Positions 1-10,806 of a stretch of DNA of 64,000 nucleotides are shown here, piece by piece. Position numbers and translations under genes: made by a program. The first letter of the stretch is position 1, and each line of letters starts with the position of its first letter. The stretch is from Boesenbergia rotunda (taxonomy: Eukaryota; Streptophyta; Magnoliopsida; Zingiberales; Zingiberaceae), in the NCBI GenBank assembly GCA_024364735.1, contig JAGFNQ010001635.1:137821-201820 (forward strand). Reading direction: 5' to 3'. The notes beneath the pieces were generated by a model, which did not search any database, was not told where the DNA came from, and was given only the letters and a program-made list of their open reading frames with translations.

Positions 1-417
1 ACTGGAACGAAGAAGGAATGGAAAAGGCGAGAGGTCAGGGGGATATCGAAGAGCTTGAAGATGATATACGCCCCGCCCATCTGAGCCAAGGCGTTGAGAG
101 TCATCTGGTGGAGAGGGATATCAAAATAGGAAGCTACATTCATGAAGAAGAAGGGAATAGGGAAACGAAGCCCTAATTCTACCTGCCCTAAGAAGAAGGT
201 AAAGAAACCTTCGGGAATTTCTACGGGGTATTGACCCAGGGCCGGAATCCTCACCTTCCAGTCTTAAGGGATATCATACCTTTCGCAGGCGGCCTGAAGA
301 GACTCTAACCTAACCCTAGAGAAGATAGTATCATACCACTCCGAGTGATAGGTTGGTTCCCTCAAAGAACCTTCGCCCTCGCCTCGGGTCTTCTTCTTCC
401 TCTCTACTGGACCCATG
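1..417 (-). pseudogene. Antisense ORF of a gypsy retrotransposon (Transposase_28-like), copy A, cut by window edge
   Basis: Read on the minus strand from an ATG at 417, this stretch translates to about 139 residues with one in-frame TAA near 266. The protein opens with a charged basic stretch, then YHSEWYDTIFSRV, a short linker, and the block FFLGQVELGLRFPIPFFF followed by a Met/Leu-rich segment. This block layout is that of the plant 'putative gypsy type transposon' family (Pfam Transposase_28), recognised from memory. It closely matches copy B at 34662 in this window. A TATA-like element lies about 130 bp upstream and an oppositely oriented polypurine tract and LTR lie at 980 onward, so the ORF runs antisense to its host element. 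The stop codon makes it a pseudogene here. The family's function is not known to me. Confidence 0.72.
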
Positions 418-545
418 GAGGTGAAGGGGAGGAGAAAAGAGAGGAAGACTTATGATGGGAGCGAATGCAGTGGCCAACCGGCAGAGGGTGAACGAGGAAG
501 TTGAAAGCAGATAGGGCAAGAAGGCAGAAGGGTGTCGTTGCACCC

Positions 546-554
546 GCTTTTATA
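546..554 (-). promoter_or_regulatory. TATA-like box for antisense ORF A
   Basis: On the minus strand the sequence reads TTATAAAAG, about 130 bp upstream of the ATG at 417. Copies B and C have a comparable element at a comparable place, which suggests that the antisense ORF carries its own promoter. That it is functional is inference. Confidence 0.45.
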
Positions 555-979
555 AGGAGAAGCCACCCTCCTGGGAGCAATAGGAAGGTAGCACGTCAAT
601 AAGGCTGATGGCGTCCCGAGGAGCCACTATCCTTTATGGTCGCCGCTTCGTATGGCCCGCGGTACGTATCAGCGGGAGATCGTCGTGCAGAGAATGAGGG
701 AGCACGTGGCAGGACGACATTCGCTAGATTACCTTGTCGTCATTAAGAGACCCCATGCACTTTTAAAGAGCCATGGATAACTGACATGATGTTGTCTCGA
801 AACTCGTAGAGATGTTGGACGGATTCAAGGAATTGCCTAGAGTCCCGGGACACATGTCCTGATTCCTCGGACCCGGCAGGCCACCAACGAAGCAGTAAAC
901 GATATATGGAACACCATAACATAGCTTCTTCGCTGCACCACTAGTTTAATCAGTCAACCACACTTCCTTCGATTAGACT

Positions 980-1735
980 TGAAGGGAGGGATTTGTGTTA
1001 GGGTTGAACACCCCGTGAATGACACGTGGACTGAAGAAGCTATGTGGCAGGATCTACCGAGTTTGGACGTCTCTCTTCCCTTGGCTCCCGAGGCCCCCTA
1101 GGGAAGATAAATCCCCGAGACCACCTCGGGTAGACCTACTCTTGGGACCGCTCCAGGAGGATACACGCCTGAGATCACCTTGGGAGATCAGGTCCCGAGA
1201 TCACCTCTGGAAAGCGAACGCTCGGGACCCTCCGAGCCAAAAGACCTCGAGACCACCTCGGGGTAGCAGAGCCCAAGGTGCACTCGACCTTAAGTAATCG
1301 ACCCTCTTTCGTCGGATTTGTGGATAATCATGACTCGTAAGACACGGCCATCAGAGCCTTAATCATCGCAATGGCCTAGATTTAATGACCGTGACGACCG
1401 TTACAAAGGTTATCTAGTAACTGATAATCAGGGAGACATGGAGAAGAACGTGAGACACGTGTGACCGCCGCCTCAGGTATAAAAGGTACTCCAACCCCTC
1501 AGGTAAAGGGGTTATGCACATTCTAACTCGTCCTGTTGTTCTTATTTTCTTCCATCCAAGAGATTCAGACATTAATTTGAGCGTCGGAGTGGGCTCCGCT
1601 GGACAATCTCTGGCGTATTCCCCTAACGCTCGTATTAATCTTGCAGGGTGAAAGCTTTCCTTCCCTCGTCAATATCCTCGTGAGTTGAACTATGGTGACT
1701 GAACGTGGACGTCGATTCCGTCCCGAACTGTTTTT
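980..1735 (+). mobile_element. Gypsy polypurine tract and LTR (copy A)
   Basis: A purine run GAAGGGAGGG (981-990) is followed by an LTR-like start TGTGTTAGGG (994). The following ~740 bp has the layout of an LTR: a U3 rich in imperfect CGAGACCACCTCGG-type inverted repeats, a TATA box TATAAAAG at 1478, and a U5-like stretch containing TTGAGCGTCGGAGTG (around 1576). The U3 matches fragments at 23537-23900 (plus) and 33910-34075 (minus). The right boundary is uncertain because I could not find the second LTR or a target duplication. Confidence 0.65.
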
Positions 1736-1780
1736 AAACGATTTAGGACGAATAGGATAATCTTGTAAAATTGGGACATG

Positions 1781-3690
1781 TAAGTGACTAGCAAGGGCAG
1801 TCCATTTTTTTATTTATAAATTTATATTTTTAAATATTTTTTAAAAAATAATAATTTTGAATTGAATTGATGATTCCAAATCATCGAGTTTGAACGGCCG
1901 ATTTTGTACGAATTTGGTGGAGTGGCAGGGTGACTGATCGCTATTTTAAATATTCACGTTTCGATCTTTAGCTATGACGTATTTTGTAGAAATTTTTTTT
2001 CCAAATGGGATGCTAGACTTCTAGATCACCCACGACGAGCGGTTCCCAATTTATCCTGATGATCGATGAGAAATTTTTATGGGACTGAACCGATTATTTT
2101 AGGTTCGTTTACGATCTGATCCAATTGAACGGCCGATTTTGAACCCGGTCGAATCCAACCTGATCCCATATTTTACAACGATATAAAATAAGTAACGCTA
2201 GATGTTTTTTCAATATTAATTAATTAATTATTTTTTTTGATAATAAATGATGGAAAATATGTGATGAAACCCTCTCATTTCCCCTTCTTAATATATTTTT
2301 TTACAAAAATGATACACAACATGAAAAAAAACAACATGAAACTCAACGTGAAATCCAATTGCACCAATTCTCGACGGGTTTACCGTGCCCCCCAGGTTAT
2401 AGTTTGGTTCGAGACGGTGGCCGGAGGCCACCGCCACTGTCGAAGCGGTAATCGGACGTATATACAAAAAATATCACGTCATTCACATTGAGTTTCACGT
2501 TGAAATTTCACGTTTTCTATCATTACTCATTTTTTTTAATATGAATTATCTGCAGGGCTGGTAGATGTGGATTTATATATACACAAATATTTTTATTCGT
2601 GTTCAATGTATCAGTGAAAAAAAGATTCATAATTAACTAATGGTATTTTTAAATATGAGCACGTACTTTATAACTCTCAAATTTGATATATTAAATTGAT
2701 AATTTTAATATTAAATTTTTAAAAATATTTTTATAGTCTCAAAATTAAACATTTATTTTTTTATCTTAAATTTTAAAAATAACAAATTTTAATACAATAT
2801 AATTGAAGATGATTAATTTTTTTTTTGAAAAAATTAAAATTGAATACTATAATTCAATTGGAAAGGTAAATTTTAGATATTTTTAATTTTTAATTTTTTT
2901 AACTTGGATATTATAATTCAATTGAGAAAATGAATCTTAGGTTAAAATAAAAATAAAATTATATTAACTTTTGAGATTAATTTTTTTAAAAAATATTTGA
3001 TATTTAAAATATCAAAAACAAGATAAATTTTGTATCCAAAATATCTTTTCCTCATTTTTAAATTAATAATTTTTTTTATAGAAAAGAATTATGACATTAT
3101 TTAAGAACTTGAAATTAATACTAATATGTTATTTAATAAATGATGGTCTATCTTTGCCATAAATGTTAGGCACATATTTTAATGTTTCAATTCATCGGAA
3201 AATTCTTAGTTATTAATTTGTTAATTTTGTATTATAAAATTGAAATAAAAAGCATTTGTTTGTCGATATTGAACATTCATGTTAGCATTTTAATAACAGT
3301 TACATGATAAAAATTTATTAATTAAAATATAATATATTTTAATTTTTACACAAAATGTAACCCTTTTTTTTTCTAAAATGGCAAAATAAGTCATAGTTTA
3401 ATATTTTTAAAATATTTAAAATTCTTTAATTTTTTTTTTGAAAATTGTTATATAAACTAAATATATGCTCCATTTATTAAATATGTTAAATTTATTAAAA
3501 TATTAAAGTTTAAAATACATGATTCACCGTATATAATCTCGAGTGCCCACAATATAATTCTTTCTAAATGGATAATTTAATAATCCATGAGCTATTATCA
3601 TTATAAAATTTAGAATTACTTCTTGACCAATAGTTAGATTACCGTCCTCTCTCATATACTGATTACTATTTCCCTTCACATAATCTCAAG
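1781..3690. other. AT-rich intergenic DNA
   Basis: This is low-complexity AT-rich sequence with many A and T runs. I see no coding signal in it. It contains one GC-richer insert at about 2300-2540, listed separately. Confidence 0.6.
2300..2540 (+). mobile_element. Degenerate member (M1) of the (TA)n-bounded repeat family
   Basis: The insert holds the family core: CGACGGGTTTACCGTGCCCC, then GGTTATAGTTTGGTTCG, then a GGTGGCCGGAGGCCACC hairpin. After the core comes ATATCACGTCATTCAC, the same arrangement as the right end of M4 (43487-43869). The ends share an 'AACTCAACGTGAAAT'/'ATTGAGTTTCACG' inverted repeat. Short A/T-rich tracts surround it. No transposase is encoded. Confidence 0.55.
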
Positions 3691-4500
3691 ATGGATTATG
3701 GGAGACGTCTGAACTTTATCATCTTTTTACCATTGATCGGGAGGTCAGTCGGGTGTTACCACATGTCCTAGAAAGTGCTACGTGGCACGAAGACTTCCAT
3801 GTAAATTCATCCAAATAGTCGGATGTTGCTCCCGGTCGGGAGCCACTTAATGGCTTCCGGTCGGAACACTTGATTGTGGATTGTTTGATTGGTTGTTAGC
3901 GGTCTTGACTTGACAGAACATAATAGAGTATGACTATATAGATGGGTGAATGTTTTTGATCTGATTCGCTCGATATGGGTGAGCCTCGATCGGGAAGACA
4001 TATATATTTTCTCGGTCGGTTGGGTTTATCCCTCTCCGGTCAAGACGAACTTACTCAGAGGCATCACGTGAGGACTATCCATTAAAGAGAGCACTTAATA
4101 CTTTTAAAGGTACCGACAACGTACTAAATGACCAAAAAGAGAACGATCTCATACGTTAATGATTGATAGCAATAATTATTGACTGTTATTAGAATACTAA
4201 TATAACGATTGTATTAGATGTTATTATTGTCCAAAGAAAAAGAACACTCAAGGGATAGAATAAAAGGTAATCAGAGAAGCTTGGAAAAGTCTGGACTCTC
4301 TTACCTTGACTGAATACTATTTTTCTATTTTCTGATCTCCTATTGATTTGAGCGTTAAAGTGAGATTATTGGAACTCTCCTAACATTTCTTTGAATTTTC
4401 TTCTCATGACATTCTCCTTCCAAGAAGGTCGGTCGCATCACCGAGAATCACCAACCTATTTGTCAATTTCCGGATCAACCATCATGGGTACATAACTTTT
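3690..4500 (+). mobile_element. Probable LTR fragment, gypsy type
   Basis: The stretch has U3-like imperfect repeats of CCGGTCGGGAG, a ...GGGATAGAATAAAAGG... promoter-like segment near 4253, and ...GATTTGAGCGTTAAAGTG... near 4347. The last resembles TTTGAGCGTCGGAGTG in the LTR at 1576 and looks like an R/U5 region. I found neither clear TG...CA ends nor a target duplication. Confidence 0.4.
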
Positions 4501-4603
4501 TACCAGCATGGGTACACACAATACACACAAAAAAATGGTAAAAAAATAACAGATCAATGCACGAAACCTTCATTAATGCAAGATCCCCGAACTCATAACC
4601 TTC

Positions 4604-4634
4604 AATAGGATAGGATAGGATAGGATAGGATAAT
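4604..4634. repeat. (GGATA)n microsatellite
   Basis: About five to six copies of a five-base unit (ATAGG/GGATA) stand in tandem just left of the copia insertion. Confidence 0.85.
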
Positions 4635-4806
4635 CCTCAATAGATTTCAACCATCAACCACGACCAAGGCAAACTACACTTACCTCAACGAAAACGAACC
4701 TCAAATGGGCTTCACAAGGCAAGTCGCCGACAAGAAGGCGCCACCGACGAGTGGGGAATTGGTGGGCGCGTCGGGGGTGGGGGGTTCCTCTTTCCTTAGC
4801 TCCAAC

Positions 4807-5196
4807 TGTTGATTCTAATGCATGAAATTATGAACGAAATTTAAGATATTGAATCTACACTTATAAAAACGGTAAACACTTACAGCGATTCACGCTCCCC
4901 CTTCGTTGTTCTTCGCGCTTGTCGTCGGAAGAGCGATCACGGAATCGAAAAGCTCTTCCCCTCTCGGTATCACGAACCAGATCCCTCGGACCCTTTGGAT
5001 GTTCACTCCTAGAATTCCAAATCCTTTAATCACACTTGCCTTGAATGAACCCCCTACCCCCCTTCTTATATAGGGGAGCAAAGGGGTGTAGAAGGAGTGG
5101 AGAGGGAGGGGCATCGAGCCCACTCCCTGCGTGTGCAACAACTGCACACGCTGCAGCGTGTGCAGTTAATAACTGCACACGCTGCCACTCCTTACA
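4807..5196 (-). repeat. 3' LTR of the copia element
   Basis: It is the left copy of the 390-bp LTR. On the minus strand there is a TATA-like CTATATAAG at 5065-5073. The U3 start carries a perfect 28-bp palindrome at 5140-5167 built from AACTGCACACGCTG arms, followed by another copy of the arm. The polypurine tract GAGTGGGAGA abuts it on the internal side. Confidence 0.95.
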
Positions 5197-6292
5197 TCTC
5201 CCACTCATACAAGTCAAGTCACATAGACAATATAAGAATCAGGTCACAAAGACCATATCATAACTAGGATACAAAAACCAGATAGTCACAAAGACCATAT
5301 AGTCACATAGACTAACAGAACATCCAATTCATACTTTAGGGAAAATGATTCGTGCGACAGCAAGCATACTGAGCAATCATTGCTAAGAAAGTTGTGACAC
5401 TTAACTTAGCTGCTCTCTGAGCGATCAATACCAAGAAAGTTATTACACTTTACTTAGTCGCTCTATCACATGAATCAGAGACATCAATCACTTGCTTTTA
5501 CCCCAGACTAAAACATTTACATCAATATGAACATCTCTAATCCCTCGTAATGACCATTAAGTCAAGAGCATGTTCAATATTTCCATTCAATACAATTATT
5601 CACAATCACATCTTAAGTACTCAACAAAAAATGTAATTGGTCGACCAGTGAATAAGTGTCAATGATGTAAATCTCTCTTAGTCTTCCTATTTAGCTTGAA
5701 TCTATTCATTCTAATCAGTTGCTTTCCTAGTTATGTTCCATAGACCGAATCATCCATAGCCAATAGGATACATGCTAAGGTAGCAGACACTGATTAAAAT
5801 TTCAAGCAGACAACCAAATAGTCACATAGGGTAAATCTGAGATTAACTTATAATCTCAAGGGTCTCACATAATAGAGAAGCAGGGATCCATTCTCCTACT
5901 ACCCTTATTGTCGTTATAGCACATGTGGTATGAATCACATGCTACGATGTTTTTCTCTTTAACAAAAGAGTGCATGTTTTATCAAAATTAACATCGTACA
6001 GATTTCGATCTAGACATACCCAATGTCTAATCCTGAATTCAACCTATGAACTCCAATCTGGCTACAAGCAGGCTTAGTAAATGGTGGGAACATTTACTTC
6101 GATTATTACATTAAATAATCTCATCTTGATACAAAATCAAGGCGACCTCAACTTACGAGTATGTCTCTATTCACAGCTACATAAGCTGTCCATAAGTAAT
6201 GGTCTTACCTCTATTTATACTCAACAAATAGAGATGATTGTCCATGTGAGCGGACCAATCCCAACCTGCCAACATGCTTATCGAGACTTTAT

Positions 6293-6378
6293 CTAAATGT
6301 AACAAATACATTTACTTTTATCTAAATGTAACAAATACATTTGCTTTTATCCAAATGTAACAAATACATTTACACTGA
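6293..6378. repeat. 27-bp tandem repeat in copia 3' untranslated region
   Basis: Three adjacent copies of a unit built on AAATGTAACAAATACATTT separated by CTTTTATC-type spacers lie just past the end of the polyprotein. The rest of 5197-6424 is noncoding 3' sequence. Confidence 0.8.
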
Positions 6379-6424
6379 ATAAATCATGGCACTTTCATTT
6401 AAAATTGATCGTCATTACAATGTG

Positions 6425-9400
6425 TTACATTTTTCGAAGTCCCAAAGACTTCACATGTCCAAGAAATGACTCTTTTGTCAATGGCTTAGTAAAAGGATCT
6501 GCAAGCATAGCACGTGTAGGGATATACTCAAGAACTACTTTTTTCTTGTCAACAATATCCCTTACATAATTATATTTGATTTCTATATGCTTGCCTTTGC
6601 TGTGATACTTGGGATCTTTGGAAAAAGCTATTGCAGCTTGATTGTCACAGTACACTGTAACTGGACTCCCACTATCCTCAGCAATCTTCAAATGCTTCAG
6701 GAATCTTCTCAGCCAGACAGCTTCTTGTACAGCCGCTGCACAAGCCACATACTCGGCTTCCATTGTCGACAATGCTACACAAGCTTGTTTCTTGCTGTTC
6801 CATGAGACGACGCCACCGTTCAGCAAGAAAGTATACCCAGATGTGGATTTTCTGTCATCAAGATCTCCTGCCCAATCTGCATCTGTATAGCCCTTCAGGC
6901 TCAATTTCGATCCTTGGAAGCAGAGACAATAATCCGCTGTTCCTTTTAGATATCTGAATATTCTCTTCACCGCTTTCCAGTGTCTCGATCCTGGATTTGA
7001 CTGGAAACGGCTAACCAAGCCAACTGCATAGCTGAGGTCGGGACGTGTACACAACATAGTATACATTAAACTACCAATGGCACTGGCATATGGCTTCTTT
7101 TTCATGTCGGCTATTTCATCAGGAGTCTTGGGATACATACCTTTGCTCAGAACAGTACCTTTCGCTATAGGAGTTTGTTCAATGTTGCAATTAGACATAT
7201 TGAAGTGTTGTAACATCTTAGTAATATAAGCCTCTTGAGACAAACCCAAAAGTCTTTTTGAACGATCCCTTATGATCTTCACCCCTAAGATGTACTCAGC
7301 TTCACCCATATCTATTATGTCAAACTGCGATGAAAGCCATGATTTGACTTCTATCATAAACCGTGTGTCATTTCCGGCTATTAGCATATCATCAACATAT
7401 AATGATAAAATGGCTATCTTTCCTTTATCCTCCCTGAGGTAAACACAATGATCCTCATTGATCATTTCGAAACCATAAGATAAAATGACTTCATTAAATC
7501 TTATGTTCCATTGTCTTGACGCTTGCTTTAGCCCATATATAGACTTTTTAAGTCTACATACTTTATCCTCTTGGCCTTCAGCAATATAACCTTCTGGTTG
7601 TGCCATATATATTTCCTCGTCGAGATTACCATTAAGGAAAGCCGTTTTTACATCCATCTGATGTAATTCCAAGTCATAATGTGCTACTATAGCTAAAATG
7701 ACACGTATTGACACAAACTTCACAACAGGGGAAAATGTCTCTTCAAAATCAATACCCTCCATTTGGGTATATCCTTTTGCAACCAGACGAGCTTTGTATC
7801 GATTAATCGATCCATCTGCTTTCCTCTTGATTTTGAGAATCCACTTATTCCCAATAGCCCTTCGGCCCGGAGGAAGATCGACTAAATCCCAAACATGATT
7901 CTTTCTCATTGACTCCATTTCCTCATCCATTGCAATTCTCCATTTTTCTCTGACTGAACATCTCAATGCTTCCTCAACCGATCGAGGTTCCTCATTGTCA
8001 ACAGGGAGTATCATTAATGCCTCATTCTCAATGTCAAACCTTCTCCGAGGAATAATCTTACGACTACTCCTTCGTAAGTCGGACTGTTGAGGAGCTGAAA
8101 CTAATTCATTCATTGGCAAATCACTCCCACTGGGTTGACTAGATTCAGGTATCTCTTGTGATACCTGAGTTGTTGATAAAGGAACATTATCCTCTTCCTC
8201 TATTGCAAATAAAGGAATCGACTTATCAACTTCACCTCTTGTTGGGAATTCAGTTTCGAGAAAAGTAGCATCTCTTGACTCAATTTCAGAGACGGTTCCA
8301 TCTTGCTGCTCACCAATGAAAACATAACCCTTAGAAGTATCAGAATACCTTATAAAGATACACTTTTTACCTCTTGGTCCTAGTTTTCCATATTTGTGAG
8401 TCTTATCATGAACATAGGCAGCTGACCCCCAGGGTCTCAGATTACTCAAATCTGGTTTTCTGCCTGTCCAACGTTCATATGGAGTAGATGGAACAAACTT
8501 GGAAGGCACTCGGTTAAGTATGTAGGTCGCAGCTAATAATGCATCTCCCCAATAGGAAATTGACAAATTAGCTTGAGCCATCATAGACCTAACCATATCT
8601 AGAAGAGTTCTATTTCTTCTTTCAGCAACCCCATTTTGCTGTGGAGTTCCAGGGATCGTTAGCTGTCTAATAATCCCTCGGTCATTACAAGTTGTCTTGA
8701 ACTGATCAGACAAGTATTCACCTCCACGGTCAGTGCGTAAGGTTTTAACCTTACGTTCCAATTGATTCTCAACTTCGTTCAAATAACGTTTGAAACAATC
8801 CAATGCTTCATATTTATGAGATATCAAATACACATGACCAAAACGTGTGAAGTCATCAATGAATGTAATGAAATAGGAAGCTCCATGTTTAGCCTTCACA
8901 TTCATCGGACCACAAATATCCGAATGAATTAATTGCAATGGTGACTCAGCTCTAATAGCCTTACCAAATGGTTTCCTCGTTGCTTTTCCTGCAAGACAAT
9001 GCTCACATATTGACAAGTTAATCTTAGCACGAGAGCCTAATAGACCCTCCTTAGCTAATCGATTCATTCTCTCTTGTCCTATATGTCCTAGTCTAGCATG
9101 CCAAATTTCCTCATTGATATCAGCATCACTAGCAAGAGCAATGTTGGAAAAACAACTATTAATTCCAGAATTAATATCACGTTCCACATCAAGAACCATG
9201 AAACCATTCATTATATAACCACATCCAATTAACACAGAGTTAATACGAAGTTCCACACACCGACTGTAAAAGTTTATGCAATATCCCAAATCAAGAAGAC
9301 ATGTAACAGAAACCAAATTCCGTCGAATATCAGGAGCATAAAGGACATCATGCAGAAACAAGGTATGTCCACCACGTAGGTTGAGCTTGCAAGTGCCAAT

Positions 9401-10444
9401 GCCTTTGACTTCAATTCTTGCATTGTTTCCTACATATATCCATTTGTTACCAGCTGGTACCCGACGGTACTCCACGTATGTAGCTCGATCACGAGCTACG
9501 TGGTTCGTTGCTCCTGAATCTATAATCCACAAAGGATGAGAATCAGCTAACAACACTGAACTAGCAACATTATGCTCATGAAAAGAAGTTAAATATGGAA
9601 TTACCTTTTTCGGCTCGGTACAATCTCGAGCGAAGTGGCCCTTCTTGCCACAGTTATAGCAAGTCAGCTTGCTTTTTGGTTTCTTTCCATACTTCTTTCC
9701 TTTAAACTCCTTCTTGATCGGGCCATGCCCAGCAGCAGCTTCTTTTCCTCTTCCCTTTCCCTTTCCTTTCTTGAACCATATCTTCTTATTCTTGGGTCTA
9801 GATCCTTCAGCTACAAAAGCTTGTCCAGATATCCTTGCAGATTCTACTCTCTCCGCCTCCAGTTCAACATGGCGTGAGACATCAATGAAAGTTTTAATGC
9901 TTTCACTGTGAGTAAGATTCTGTTTCATCGATTCCCAAGAATCAGGAAGGGAACGGATAACTGCCTGAACCTGTTGTTCATCTGTCAACTCATGACCGGC
10001 AGTTTTTAGCTCTCGAATCATATTTCCCATTTCCCTAAGATGTTGGGTCATGGTGACATTCGGGCGTTTCTTGAAGCTGTCAAATTTGATTGTCAGCTGG
10101 CGAAGCTTACTTATGCTAACTCCACTATATTTATTTCTCAGGGCAACCCAGATCGCATGAGCTGAAGGCAATGGCTCATACTCATACACTAGGTCATCAA
10201 CCATTGAACTAATCAAAATGCCCTTTGCTGTGGTGTCCTTTTTCTTCCATGTCTTGTAGGCATCAAGATCACGCTTATGCTGGGCGGTAGCACCGTCTAC
10301 AGGTTCTACCATAAACTGATTTACAGCTTCTAGAACTTCTTGTTCCTCAAGTACATACTGTATCTTGAGGTGCCATATTTTGTAGTTGTCCCCATTTAGT
10401 TTCTCTCCTTTGTTCAGTTCAGCTATAATATTCTTTGTTGCCAT
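6425..10444 (-). CDS. Ty1/copia Gag-Pol polyprotein (1339 aa)
   Basis: This single open frame encodes all retrotransposon activities in copia order. Residues 1-220 are a UBN2-type Gag. A CCHC zinc knuckle (CYNCGKKGHFARDC) is at about 262-275. The aspartic protease has its active site DSGATNH at about 309. The integrase has its HHCC region and the DDE core (HSDICGPM, LRTDRGGEY, NGVAERRNR). The reverse transcriptase includes the catalytic YVDD. The RNase H has TDADWAGD and STMEAEYVA, and the protein ends near ADPFTKPL. No stop or frameshift interrupts it, so every catalytic motif looks intact. The product would assemble particles, copy the RNA and integrate the DNA. The ATG at 10444 begins MATKNIIAELNKGEKLNGDN, the usual start of this Gag family. 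Many ORFs on the other strand here are shadows. Confidence 0.97.
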   Translation of the reverse strand: MATKNIIAELNKGEKLNGDNYKIWHLKIQYVLEEQEVLEAVNQFMVEPVDGATAQHKRDLDAYKTWKKKDTTAKGILISSMVDDLVYEYEPLPSAHAIWVALRNKYSGVSISKLRQLTIKFDSFKKRPNVTMTQHLREMGNMIRELKTAGHELTDEQQVQAVIRSLPDSWESMKQNLTHSESIKTFIDVSRHVELEAERVESARISGQAFVAEGSRPKNKKIWFKKGKGKGRGKEAAAGHGPIKKEFKGKKYGKKPKSKLTCYNCGKKGHFARDCTEPKKVIPYLTSFHEHNVASSVLLADSHPLWIIDSGATNHVARDRATYVEYRRVPAGNKWIYVGNNARIEVKGIGTCKLNLRGGHTLFLHDVLYAPDIRRNLVSVTCLLDLGYCINFYSRCVELRINSVLIGCGYIMNGFMVLDVERDINSGINSCFSNIALASDADINEEIWHARLGHIGQERMNRLAKEGLLGSRAKINLSICEHCLAGKATRKPFGKAIRAESPLQLIHSDICGPMNVKAKHGASYFITFIDDFTRFGHVYLISHKYEALDCFKRYLNEVENQLERKVKTLRTDRGGEYLSDQFKTTCNDRGIIRQLTIPGTPQQNGVAERRNRTLLDMVRSMMAQANLSISYWGDALLAATYILNRVPSKFVPSTPYERWTGRKPDLSNLRPWGSAAYVHDKTHKYGKLGPRGKKCIFIRYSDTSKGYVFIGEQQDGTVSEIESRDATFLETEFPTRGEVDKSIPLFAIEEEDNVPLSTTQVSQEIPESSQPSGSDLPMNELVSAPQQSDLRRSSRKIIPRRRFDIENEALMILPVDNEEPRSVEEALRCSVREKWRIAMDEEMESMRKNHVWDLVDLPPGRRAIGNKWILKIKRKADGSINRYKARLVAKGYTQMEGIDFEETFSPVVKFVSIRVILAIVAHYDLELHQMDVKTAFLNGNLDEEIYMAQPEGYIAEGQEDKVCRLKKSIYGLKQASRQWNIRFNEVILSYGFEMINEDHCVYLREDKGKIAILSLYVDDMLIAGNDTRFMIEVKSWLSSQFDIIDMGEAEYILGVKIIRDRSKRLLGLSQEAYITKMLQHFNMSNCNIEQTPIAKGTVLSKGMYPKTPDEIADMKKKPYASAIGSLMYTMLCTRPDLSYAVGLVSRFQSNPGSRHWKAVKRIFRYLKGTADYCLCFQGSKLSLKGYTDADWAGDLDDRKSTSGYTFLLNGGVVSWNSKKQACVALSTMEAEYVACAAAVQEAVWLRRFLKHLKIAEDSGSPVTVYCDNQAAIAFSKDPKYHSKGKHIEIKYNYVRDIVDKKKVVLEYIPTRAMLADPFTKPLTKESFLGHVKSLGLRKM

Positions 10445-10806
10445 GACCTAACATAAATAAACGCATTATTTAGTAATTCAGTGTATGTTATATGCATGTA
10501 ATCAATAACTAACTCATTGTAAATAGAGTTGGTTTACAAAATCAAGTGACAACTACGTTCCCACTCATCCTTTGTATGTTCCAATCTAATAAACAATGAT
10601 TAGTTATATCACACACATCCCATCAAATGAACAAATTACCATCAAATGAACTAATCATTTAATTATAACGAACTAATCATCATTAAATGAACTAATCATT
10701 TAACAAATTTGTTAACATATAACATTACTTAAACTGTTCGTACATAACGACAATTACACTACATGGATAAATACTGACTGTACATAACGTCAGTAACTAA
10801 AGGAAG
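10445..10806 (-). other. Copia spacer between accessory ORF and gag
   Basis: This AT-rich noncoding spacer has several near-repeats of AAATGAACTAATCATTTAA (10620-10700). I see nothing coding here. Confidence 0.6.
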
